Notes under the pieces: model-generated
What the model saw: the letters and a program-made list of their open reading frames with translations, nothing else
Database searches by the model: none
Told to the model about the DNA's origin: nothing
NCBI GenBank assembly: GCA_018713335.1
Contig: DVOW01000023.1
Location: 1 to 33,653 of the forward strand
Direction of reading: 5' to 3'
DNA: 33,653 nt
Origin: Candidatus Merdivicinus intestinigallinarum
Lineage (GTDB): Bacteria > Bacillota > Clostridia > Oscillospirales > Ruminococcaceae
Translations under genes and position numbers: made by a program
Shown here: positions 21,941 through 28,637 of the stretch, piece by piece
Position numbering within the stretch: position 1 is the stretch's first letter
Layout: every line of letters starts with the position of its first letter

Positions 21941-22883
21941 ATGGCGGCGGAACGCTTGCAGGATTTTATCCGGCTGGATATTCAGACGGCGGCGTCCCTC
22001 TTTGCGCCGGTGTGCCCTTCGATTCAAGTCCAAGGCCTAACCCCGTGCCGGGACAGCATGAGCAACAGCGGGTACGAGGTGGCTACAAACCATGGAAAAT
22101 ACTTTTTAAAGCTCTATTCCAACAATACTGATAGTATAGAAACGGCCGCATATTCCTTTTTGGCGGGAAAAATACCCGTGCCGCGGCTTTATTATTACGA
22201 TGGAGAACAGACACGCTTCCCGTATCCCTATGCGGTTTTGGAATTTTTGGAAGGGTGTACGCTGCACCAGGCTATCCGGGACACAGGTGAGTTTTCTCCC
22301 AACAGCCCGCCAAATCGGCAAAATGTGCGGGGTGATGCACCAGATCCAGTATTCTCAAGACGCAATGCTGGACGGGAATCTGGGGGAAGGAGAGCCGATT
22401 CCGGATACCCGGGAAAGGATCCTGTTCCTGCTGAACGGGAAGCCTGGCTCGCGCCTGGAGCCGGACACGGTGCACAAAACGGAAAAATTTATCCGGGAAA
22501 ACACAGAGCTTTTTGACCGGATCGGAGCAAAAAGCGTACTCTGTCACGGCGATTTCCGGTTGGGGAATATCATGCTGGCAAAAAGGCAGGCGTATCTCAT
22601 TGATTTCGAGTTTGCTTTTTCCGGAAGCCCGTATTACGATATGGGTTACTTTTTCCGCAATAAAAGCGAGAAGGTTCAGCCGCTTATGAAGGAACCTGTG
22701 CAGGAAGCCTTTGCTGACGGCTATCGGGAAACCTCTCCCATCCCTTTGCCGCCGGATTGGCTGGAACTGGCCAAGCTGTGCGATATCTGCAATATGCTGT
22801 GCATGCTGAACCACGACACCATCCCTCCGGAATGGGTTTCTGAGGTGGAAAGCCGGATTTTACAGACGATCCGCGCCAGGTGA
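21941..22883 (+). pseudogene. APH/choline-kinase family phosphotransferase, frameshifted
   Basis: Two overlapping frames together encode one aminoglycoside-phosphotransferase-fold protein. The 5' part (start ATG at 21941, GAGGTGAGG upstream) reads through the N-lobe, including KYFLKLYSNNTD and FPYPYAVLEFLEG. The 3' part carries Brenner's motif CHGDFRLGNIML and the metal-binding LIDFEFAF. The frame breaks in the TTTT run at 22292-22295: removing one T joins the halves seamlessly as DTGEFLPTARQIGKMCGVMHQ. The catalytic residues survive in the second half, so the break is recent or a sequencing error. Substrate unknown; the family includes aminoglycoside, choline and fructosamine kinases. It interrupts the conserved dac-rluB neighbourhood. 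Confidence 0.85.
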
Positions 22884-22916
22884 CAGGACAAAATATGCCC
22901 AATTATTTTCAAGGGT

Positions 22917-22935
22917 ATCAATCGCCTTGATTGAT
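22917..22935. other. 7-bp inverted repeat between the kinase pseudogene and rluB
   Basis: ATCAATC (22917-22923), a 5-nt spacer and GATTGAT (22929-22935), a perfect inverted repeat. No U-tract follows. It may be an operator or weak hairpin in the 152-bp gap before rluB, where no convincing promoter was found. Confidence 0.35.
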
Positions 22936-23035
22936 CTGTTCTGAAATACGCTGGCCCGGCATTTTGGGCTGGCTGAATAAAGTTCCAAAATACATAGAGG
23001 CGCCCGCTTGACGCGCGCCGGAAAGAAGGAAGATT

Positions 23036-23791
23036 ATGGAAATCCGTTTGCAGAAAATCATCGCCGAAAGCGGCTTTTGCTCCCGCCGGAAGGCCGAGGA
23101 GCTCATTGAGGAAAAGCGGGTCCGTGTCAACGGCCGCCCGGCTTCCCTGGGTCAAAAGGCCAATCCCGACCGGGACACCATCACCATTGACGGCGAAAAA
23201 CTGAATACGAAAAGTCGCGACAAGCATGTTTATTACATGATGTATAAGCCCAGAGGGTATCTGACCTCCATGTCCGACGACCGGGGCCGGAAATGCGTTT
23301 CCGATTTGGTGGCGGAAATCCCGGAACGGGTGTTCCCCGTTGGGCGGCTGGACATGAACTCCGAGGGGCTTTTGCTGTTTACCAACGACGGGGATTTCGC
23401 CAACGCCATGACCCACCCCTCCCACCAGGTCCCCAAAACCTACCGGGTGACGGTCCACAGTGCAGTGGAGGCGGAGCAGATGGTGCGCCTTTCTGAAGGA
23501 GTGGAGCTGGACGGGGTCATGACCAACCCGGCCGAGGTGCGGATCGCCGTGGAGGAACCGGGCCGCACGGTTTTGCTCATCACCATTACCGAGGGCCGCA
23601 ACCGGGAGATCCGCCGGATGTGCGAGGCTGTGGGGCTGGAAGTGGCCCGGCTGAAGCGGCTGGCTATCGGGCCGGTGCGGCTGGGGATGTTAAAGCCCGG
23701 CGCATATCGGGAGCTGACCGGCGAGGAGCTGGACGCCCTGAAGCGCCTGGCCGCAAAAGGCGCGGCGAAAAACCGCGGACGCCGTTCTTAA
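23036..23791 (+). CDS. rluB: 23S rRNA pseudouridine synthase, RluB/RsuA family
   Basis: A 251-residue pseudouridine synthase. The N-terminal S4 RNA-binding domain (about residues 1-60) begins MEIRLQKIIAESGFCSRRKAEELI. The catalytic GRLDMNSEGLLLFTNDG contains the nucleophile Asp106. The EGRNREIRRMCEAVGLEV segment is diagnostic of RluB/RluE/RluF/RsuA. GAAGGAAG precedes the ATG. The C-terminus is basic. Assignment to RluB rather than RsuA rests on length and the usual Firmicutes context near scpAB. Confidence 0.93.
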   Translation: MEIRLQKIIAESGFCSRRKAEELIEEKRVRVNGRPASLGQKANPDRDTITIDGEKLNTKSRDKHVYYMMYKPRGYLTSMSDDRGRKCVSDLVAEIPERVFPVGRLDMNSEGLLLFTNDGDFANAMTHPSHQVPKTYRVTVHSAVEAEQMVRLSEGVELDGVMTNPAEVRIAVEEPGRTVLLITITEGRNREIRRMCEAVGLEVARLKRLAIGPVRLGMLKPGAYRELTGEELDALKRLAAKGAAKNRGRRS

Positions 23792-23802
23792 GGGGGATTT
23801 TT

Positions 23803-24168
23803 ATGCTGTACATCAAACCGTTCACATCAGAGGACGAGCTGCCCCGGTTCGCGGAGGCGTTTCGGGAGGGAAAACTCTCCTACATCGCCTTTTCCGGGAA
23901 AGAGATCATCGGGCACATTTTCTACCGCGCCCGGCCGGACAGGCTGCTTATCGAGGAAGTGGAGTCCGGCGGGGACCTGGGGCTTTTCGACGGCCTTGTC
24001 CGGGCGGTGGCCGACGCCGCCGTAACGGCCGGGCTTCCCTGCATGGAATTCGGCCCCGAGGTGGACAAAGGGAGCCTTCAGGCCCTTGCAGTACCGGTGG
24101 ATGAGCAAAACCGTCTGTACTCTTTACCTGCTTTTTTGCACAACTGCAAATCCTGCAATTTTTCCTGA
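23803..24168 (+). CDS. Small GNAT-like protein
   Basis: A 121-residue protein. KLSYIAFSGKEIIGHIFYR (residues 24-42) looks like the beta4 and acceptor region of a GNAT acyltransferase, followed by a long helix GLFDGLVRAVADAAVTAGL and a C-terminal Cys-x2-Cys-like tail (HNCKSCNF). It is shorter than a standard GNAT (about 150 aa), so it may be a minimal or degenerate member. The ATG at 23803 follows AGGGGG by about 8 nt; the longer upstream frame overlaps rluB and is not supported. It lies 11 bp after rluB, so is co-transcribed. Confidence 0.6.
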   Translation: MLYIKPFTSEDELPRFAEAFREGKLSYIAFSGKEIIGHIFYRARPDRLLIEEVESGGDLGLFDGLVRAVADAAVTAGLPCMEFGPEVDKGSLQALAVPVDEQNRLYSLPAFLHNCKSCNFS

Positions 24169-24187
24169 GATTTTTTCCATTTAGAAC

Positions 24188-24216
24188 TTGTTATTTTTTT
24201 CACGGTGTAGTATAAT
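24188..24216 (+). promoter_or_regulatory. Promoter of the biotin carboxyltransferase operon
   Basis: TTGTTA (24188-24193), a 17-bp spacer and a perfect TATAAT (24211-24216). The leader is about 90 nt and contains two structures listed next. Confidence 0.7.
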
Positions 24217-24235
24217 ATACTGGGTGAATTTGATG

Positions 24236-24255
24236 CCGGCGGGCGTACCTGCCGG
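24236..24255 (+). other. Leader hairpin of the carboxyltransferase operon
   Basis: CCGGCGGG (24236-24243), a CGTA loop and CCTGCCGG (24248-24255) form an 8-bp stem with one G-U pair just after the transcription start. It may protect the 5' end of the mRNA. Confidence 0.5.
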
Positions 24256-24271
24256 TCAGGATTCAAAAACT

Positions 24272-24290
24272 TAATTGTTTGCACCAATTA
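24272..24290. promoter_or_regulatory. Inverted repeat TAATTG-N7-CAATTA in the operon leader
   Basis: TAATTG (24272-24277) and CAATTA (24285-24290) flank TTTGCAC. It is 21 bp upstream of the carboxyltransferase ATG and could be an operator or RNA hairpin. It does not match the BirA or FapR consensus known to me. Confidence 0.35.
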
Positions 24291-24310
24291 TATAGAATGG
24301 GGGCTGTACA

Positions 24311-25672
24311 ATGACTTATCAATCCAAGCTGGAACAGCTTGCACAGAAAAAGGCTGCTTTCCAAAAATCCTCCCCGGCCCGGGACCGTATCACCGCGCTG
24401 TTTGACGAAGGGACCTTCGTGGAACTGGACGCGTTTGTGGCGAGCGGCGAGGACGGTGTCGGCGTTATCACCGGCTACGGCAGCATAGACGGCGACGTGG
24501 TTTACGCTTTCTCCCAGGATGTCACCACCCTGGGCGGCGCGGTTTCCAAAGCGCACGCGGATAAAATCGCGAAGATCTATGACCTGGCTGTGAAAAACGG
24601 CGCGCCTGTTGTGGCGATCTACGATTCCAACGGCGCGAAACTCAGCGAGGGCGCGGAGATCCTGGCTTCCTACAGCAAAATCCTTTCCGCTTCCGCTAAC
24701 CTTTCCGGCGTTGTGCCCCAGGTTGCGGTAGTCGCGGGCAGCTGCGTGGGCATCAGCTCCATGATGGCCGCCGGCGCTGACGTGGTCATCATGACCAAAG
24801 GTGCGGAGCTTTACCTGGCGGACGCCGAGGGCGACGCTTCCGCTGAGGCCGCTGTGGCTGCCGGCGTGGCGGACCTTGTCTGCGGCGACGACGCTGAGGC
24901 CATTGCCAAAGCCCGGGAAGTGGTTTCCATGCTTCCCCTGAACAACCTTTCCGAATCTCCCGTTTGGGAAGGCACTGCCGGCGCTCCCGCTGCTATGGCT
25001 GAAAATATGGAAGCGGCGGACCTTTTTGCCGCTGTCTGCGACGCGGACACTGTTCTGGAACTGAAGGCCGGTTATGCGGATTCCGTCAGCACCGCTTTGG
25101 CTTCTCTGGGCGGCAGCACTGTGGGCCTGGTTTACGCCAACGGCCGCATCGGCCGGAAAGCGAACGCCAAGGCTGCGGAGTTTGTCCGGTTCTGCGACTG
25201 CTTCAACCTGCCGGTGATCACCTTTGTCAATGTCCCCGGCTTCTGCACCTGCGGCGGCACCAAGACCGAAAACGCCAAGATTTCCGCAAAACTGGCCCAT
25301 GCTTACGCGGACGCCACCTCTCCCAAGATCACTGTTTACACCGGTTCCGCTGTCGGCGGCGCCGCGGTTGCTTTCGCCAACGCCGACATCCGTCTGGCCT
25401 GGCCTACCGCTGTGATTTCCGCTTTGGACCCCGAAACCGCTGTGGAATTCTTCTGGCATGACAAGCTCAAAGGTGCCGATGATCTGGAAAAACGCCGCGC
25501 TGAACTGGCGGAGGAATACATTGCCTCCGAGGCCAGCCCCTATGCCGCCGCCAACGCTTCCATGGTGGAGGACATCATCGATCCCGCCAACACCCGGAGC
25601 GTGCTGGTCGCTTCCCTGGAAATGCTGGCTTCCAAGCGGGTTTCCAGACTTCCAAAAAAACACACCAACTAA
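24311..25672 (+). CDS. Biotin-dependent acyl-CoA carboxyltransferase (MmdA/PccB/12S type)
   Basis: A 453-residue crotonase-fold carboxyltransferase. The N-half has ARDRITALFDEGTFVELDAF, the usual family opening, and a carboxybiotin-binding region around GGAVSKAHADKIAKIYDLA. The C-half has ANGRIGRKANAKAAEFVRFCDCFNLPVITFVNVPGF, as in PccB/MmdA. It is about 60 residues shorter than most PccB proteins (about 510). It should transfer CO2 between an acyl-CoA and carboxybiotin. The downstream biotin carrier and OadA-like protein complete a three-part enzyme. The start ATG at 24311 follows GGGGG by 7 nt. Acyl-CoA specificity (propionyl, acetyl, glutaconyl) cannot be read from sequence. Confidence 0.9.
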   Translation: MTYQSKLEQLAQKKAAFQKSSPARDRITALFDEGTFVELDAFVASGEDGVGVITGYGSIDGDVVYAFSQDVTTLGGAVSKAHADKIAKIYDLAVKNGAPVVAIYDSNGAKLSEGAEILASYSKILSASANLSGVVPQVAVVAGSCVGISSMMAAGADVVIMTKGAELYLADAEGDASAEAAVAAGVADLVCGDDAEAIAKAREVVSMLPLNNLSESPVWEGTAGAPAAMAENMEAADLFAAVCDADTVLELKAGYADSVSTALASLGGSTVGLVYANGRIGRKANAKAAEFVRFCDCFNLPVITFVNVPGFCTCGGTKTENAKISAKLAHAYADATSPKITVYTGSAVGGAAVAFANADIRLAWPTAVISALDPETAVEFFWHDKLKGADDLEKRRAELAEEYIASEASPYAAANASMVEDIIDPANTRSVLVASLEMLASKRVSRLPKKHTN

Positions 25673-25717
25673 AACTTGTGTGGAATATGCCTGAATAACG
25701 GAAAGGAATGACATACC

Positions 25718-26128
25718 ATGAGAAGATTCAATATCACTGTTAACGGAAAAGCGTATGATGTCGCTGTGGAAGAAGTGGGCGGCGCAACCCCCGCTGCTGC
25801 TCCTGTTGTAGCTGCTGCTCCCGCCGCTGCTCCGGCTCCTGCCGCTGCCCCCGCTGCCGCCCCCGCCCCTGCTGCTGCCCCGGCTCCCGCCGCCGCGCCC
25901 GCCGGCCCTGTGGAAGGCACTGAGGTGAAGGCCCCCATGCCCGGCACCGTTATGGAAGTGAAGGTTGCCAAAGGCGATTCTGTGGACAAAGCCCAGGTCG
26001 TTGTGGTGCTGGAAGCCATGAAGATGGAAAATGACATCGTTGCCCCTGTTGCCGGCCAGATTGTGGACATCCGGGTCAAGAAGGGCGATTCTGTCAACGC
26101 GGGCGACGTGATGATCGTTGTCGGCTAA
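25718..26128 (+). CDS. Biotin carboxyl carrier protein (1.3S type)
   Basis: A 136-residue biotin carrier. An N-terminal docking segment MRRFNITVNGKAYDVAVEE (1-19), an Ala/Pro-only flexible linker (about 23-64) and a biotinyl domain with EAMKMEN, in which Lys102 carries biotin, are seen. It shuttles CO2 between the two catalytic subunits encoded on either side. The domain order equals that of the transcarboxylase 1.3S subunit and decarboxylase gamma/delta carriers. The ATG at 25718 follows GGAAAGG by about 9 nt. Confidence 0.95.
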   Translation: MRRFNITVNGKAYDVAVEEVGGATPAAAPVVAAAPAAAPAPAAAPAAAPAPAAAPAPAAAPAGPVEGTEVKAPMPGTVMEVKVAKGDSVDKAQVVVVLEAMKMENDIVAPVAGQIVDIRVKKGDSVNAGDVMIVVG

Positions 26129-26176
26129 AATGTCATACCCTTCAAAATTGGAAACCGGAAAGGCGTGAAATGATAA

Positions 26177-27589
26177 ATGGCTAAGGTAAAAATTACCGAA
26201 ACTGTACTGCGCGACGCGCATCAGTCTTTGATTGCAACCCGTATGCCCACTTCGGACATGCTCCCCATTTTGAGTGAAATGGACAAGGTAGGCTTCTACT
26301 CTGTGGAATGCTGGGGCGGCGCAACCTTCGACTCCTGCCTGCGCTTTTTGAACGAGGACCCCTGGGAAAGACTGCGCATCCTCCGGCGGGAAATGCCCAA
26401 CACCAAGCTGCAGATGCTGTTCCGCGGCCAGAACATGCTGGGCTACCGCCATTACGCTGACGATGTTCTGGAGTATTTCGTCCAGAAATCCGTGGCCAAC
26501 GGCATTGACATCATCCGTATCTTCGACGCTTTGAACGATATCCGCAACCTGGAATCTACCATCAAAGCGGTAAACGCTGTGAAGAAGGAAAACCCCAACG
26601 CCCATGCCCAGATTGCGATTTCCTACACCCTGGGCGAAACCTTCACCACCGAGTATTTCGTAAATTACGCCAAGGAGATCGAGTCCGCCGGGGCGGATTC
26701 CATCTGCATCAAGGATATGGCCGCCCTGCTGACCCCTTACCGCGCTGCGGAGCTGGTGAAAGCCATCAAAGCGGCTGTGAAGATCCCTGTGAGCATGCAC
26801 ACCCACTACACCTCCGGCCTGGCTTCCATGTGCCTGCTGAAAGGCATTGAGGCTGGCGCGGACATTATCGACACCGCCATGTCCCCTCTGGCTCTGGGTA
26901 CCTCCCACGCCCCCACCGAGTCCATGGTGGCGGCTCTCCAGGGCACCGAGTACGACACCGGCCTGGATCTGAAACAGCTGACCGTTATCCGGGATTACTT
27001 TATGGGCCTGCGGAAGAAATACATCGACTCCGGCCTGCTGGATCCCAAGTTGCTGGCTACCGATGCCAACGCCCTGATCTATCAGGTTCCCGGCGGCATG
27101 CTCTCCAACCTCCTGTCCCAGCTGAAACAGGCTGGCAAGGAAGACCAGCTGGAAGACGTTCTGAAGGAAGTTCCCAAGGTGCGCCGGGATGCCGGTATGC
27201 CCCCTCTGGTTACCCCTACTTCCCAGATCGTTGGCACTCAGGCAGTGTTCAATGTCATTACCGGCGAGCGGTATAAGATGGTTACCAAGGAGTTCAAGGG
27301 CTTAGTCCGCGGCGAATACGGCAAGACCCCGGAACCCATCGACCCTGAGTTCCAGAAGAAGATCTGCAAAGACGAGGAGATTATCACCTGCCGTCCTGCG
27401 GATCTGCTGAAACCCGAACTGGAAACCCTCCGCAAGGAGTGCGCCGAGTGGATGGAGCAGGAGGAGGACGTCCTCAGCTACGCCATGTTCGGCCAGGTTG
27501 CCGTCAAGTTTTTTGAGAAACGCCGCAACGCCAAATACGGCATCGACGGCAAGCGCGCCGATTTTGAAAACGGCGTCCACCCCGTCTAA
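26177..27589 (+). CDS. oadA: Oxaloacetate decarboxylase alpha / transcarboxylase 5S-type subunit
   Basis: A 470-residue TIM-barrel carboxyltransferase of the pyruvate carboxylase/OadA/5S group. LRDAHQSL (Asp13) and the His208-x-His210 pair are metal ligands, and the ICIKDMA segment holds the Lys179 that is carbamylated in relatives. It moves CO2 between carboxybiotin and pyruvate/oxaloacetate. The C-terminal part (320-450) is the usual post-barrel domain. No C-terminal biotin domain is fused, so it relies on the carrier gene 48 bp upstream. The ATG at 26177 is the only in-frame start with an SD (GGAAAGG, 13 nt away). The operon ends here; no OadB/OadG-like membrane subunit is present. Confidence 0.92.
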   Translation: MAKVKITETVLRDAHQSLIATRMPTSDMLPILSEMDKVGFYSVECWGGATFDSCLRFLNEDPWERLRILRREMPNTKLQMLFRGQNMLGYRHYADDVLEYFVQKSVANGIDIIRIFDALNDIRNLESTIKAVNAVKKENPNAHAQIAISYTLGETFTTEYFVNYAKEIESAGADSICIKDMAALLTPYRAAELVKAIKAAVKIPVSMHTHYTSGLASMCLLKGIEAGADIIDTAMSPLALGTSHAPTESMVAALQGTEYDTGLDLKQLTVIRDYFMGLRKKYIDSGLLDPKLLATDANALIYQVPGGMLSNLLSQLKQAGKEDQLEDVLKEVPKVRRDAGMPPLVTPTSQIVGTQAVFNVITGERYKMVTKEFKGLVRGEYGKTPEPIDPEFQKKICKDEEIITCRPADLLKPELETLRKECAEWMEQEEDVLSYAMFGQVAVKFFEKRRNAKYGIDGKRADFENGVHPV

Positions 27590-27596
27590 GTTTTAT

Positions 27597-27634
27597 AAAA
27601 TCTCCCCGGCTGGTTTCTCCGGCCGGGGATTTTT
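27597..27634 (+). terminator. Terminator of the carboxyltransferase operon
   Basis: TCCCCGGC (27603-27610) pairs with GCCGGGGA (27622-27629), with an 11-nt loop and five T at 27630-27634. Confidence 0.85.
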
Positions 27635-27668
27635 GTGCAGCGGGGAATCATGGGGCCATGGAACCCCG

Positions 27669-27697
27669 TTGACAAATTGCGCAAAATATGGTATATC
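27669..27697 (+). promoter_or_regulatory. Promoter of the YitT-family gene
   Basis: A perfect TTGACA (27669-27674), a 17-bp spacer and TATATC (27692-27697), with an extended TGG before the -10. It lies about 46 bp upstream of the ATG. Confidence 0.65.
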
Positions 27698-27743
27698 AAT
27701 GAAAGCCCCCAGGGGGTAAACTGTTACAGCGAGGATATGCGGA

Positions 27744-28601
27744 ATGAAATGGAACAAGCAATCGGTCAAAGATTTTCTGATTTTAAACCTGGGAACCATC
27801 CTGATCTGCCTGGGGGTCTATTTTTTCAAGTTCCCCAATAATTTTTCCTTCGGCGGGGTTTCGGGCATGGCGGTCATCCTGGCCCGCTATACCACGGTAA
27901 TTTCCCAGGCAACCTTTATGACCATCATCAACATGGTCCTGCTTCTGCTGGGATTTCTGGTTTTCGGCCGGGGGTTCGGCTTTAAAACCGCCTATTCCAC
28001 AGTGCTCATGTCTGTATTCACTCAGGGGCTGGAATGGCTGTTCCCCATGGACCAGCCCTTTACCAGCGAGCCTATGCTGGAGCTTTTCTTTGCCATCCTC
28101 CTGCCTGCCCTGGGCTCGGCGCTGCTGTTTAACATCGACGCCTCCAGCGGCGGTACGGATATTGTGGCCATGATTTTGAAAAAATACACCAGCCTGAACA
28201 TTGGCAAGGCGCTGATGGTTTCCGATTTGATCATCACCTTGGCAGCCTGCGCGGCTTTTGGCATGGAAACGGGGCTCTTCTCCATGACGGGTCTGCTTTT
28301 CAAATCCCTGGTCATCGACTATGTGATCGAAAGCATCAATATGTGCAAATATTTTACCATTGTCTGCGAAAAACCCGAGGAAATCTGCCATTATATCCAG
28401 CAAACTCTGGGCCACAGCGCGACCTTGGTAGAGGCCAAGGGCGCATATACCGGCCAGCAGAAATTCCTGGTGCTGACCGTCATACGGCGGTATGAGGCGG
28501 TGCATCTGCGCCGGGTTGTCAAGCAGATGGACCCGACGGCTTTCCTGATGATTACCAATACCAGCGAAATCATCGGGAAAGGCTTCCGCGGAGTAAACTG
28601 A
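27744..28601 (+). CDS. YitT-family membrane protein (DUF161 + DUF2179)
   Basis: A 285-residue protein with five or so membrane helices in the first 200 residues, including the family's NNFSFGGVSGMAVIL opening and the NIDASSGGTDIVAMIL motif. A cytosolic C-terminal DUF2179 domain follows (about 205-283, with KFLVLTVIRRYEAVHLRRVVKQMDP), which resembles PII/ACT-like folds in solved relatives. Transport role and substrate are unknown. The ATG at 27744 has GAGGA about 8 nt upstream. The GH3 gene follows after 36 bp on the same strand, possibly co-transcribed. Confidence 0.9.
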   Translation: MKWNKQSVKDFLILNLGTILICLGVYFFKFPNNFSFGGVSGMAVILARYTTVISQATFMTIINMVLLLLGFLVFGRGFGFKTAYSTVLMSVFTQGLEWLFPMDQPFTSEPMLELFFAILLPALGSALLFNIDASSGGTDIVAMILKKYTSLNIGKALMVSDLIITLAACAAFGMETGLFSMTGLLFKSLVIDYVIESINMCKYFTIVCEKPEEICHYIQQTLGHSATLVEAKGAYTGQQKFLVLTVIRRYEAVHLRRVVKQMDPTAFLMITNTSEIIGKGFRGVN

Positions 28602-28637
28602 CCAGTTTTTGACGTCGATCGAAATGAAGGAGCGTTT

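Noticed and set aside
23620-24168. A longer 182-aa version of the GNAT-like protein starting inside rluB
   Set aside because: The extension is an out-of-frame overlap of rluB; a good SD supports the ATG at 23803.
24263-26908. An 881-codon open frame on the minus strand across the carboxyltransferase operon
   Set aside because: It is antisense to three well-supported genes; its product is low-complexity Gly/His/Ser-rich with no domain, a by-product of codon bias on the coding strand.
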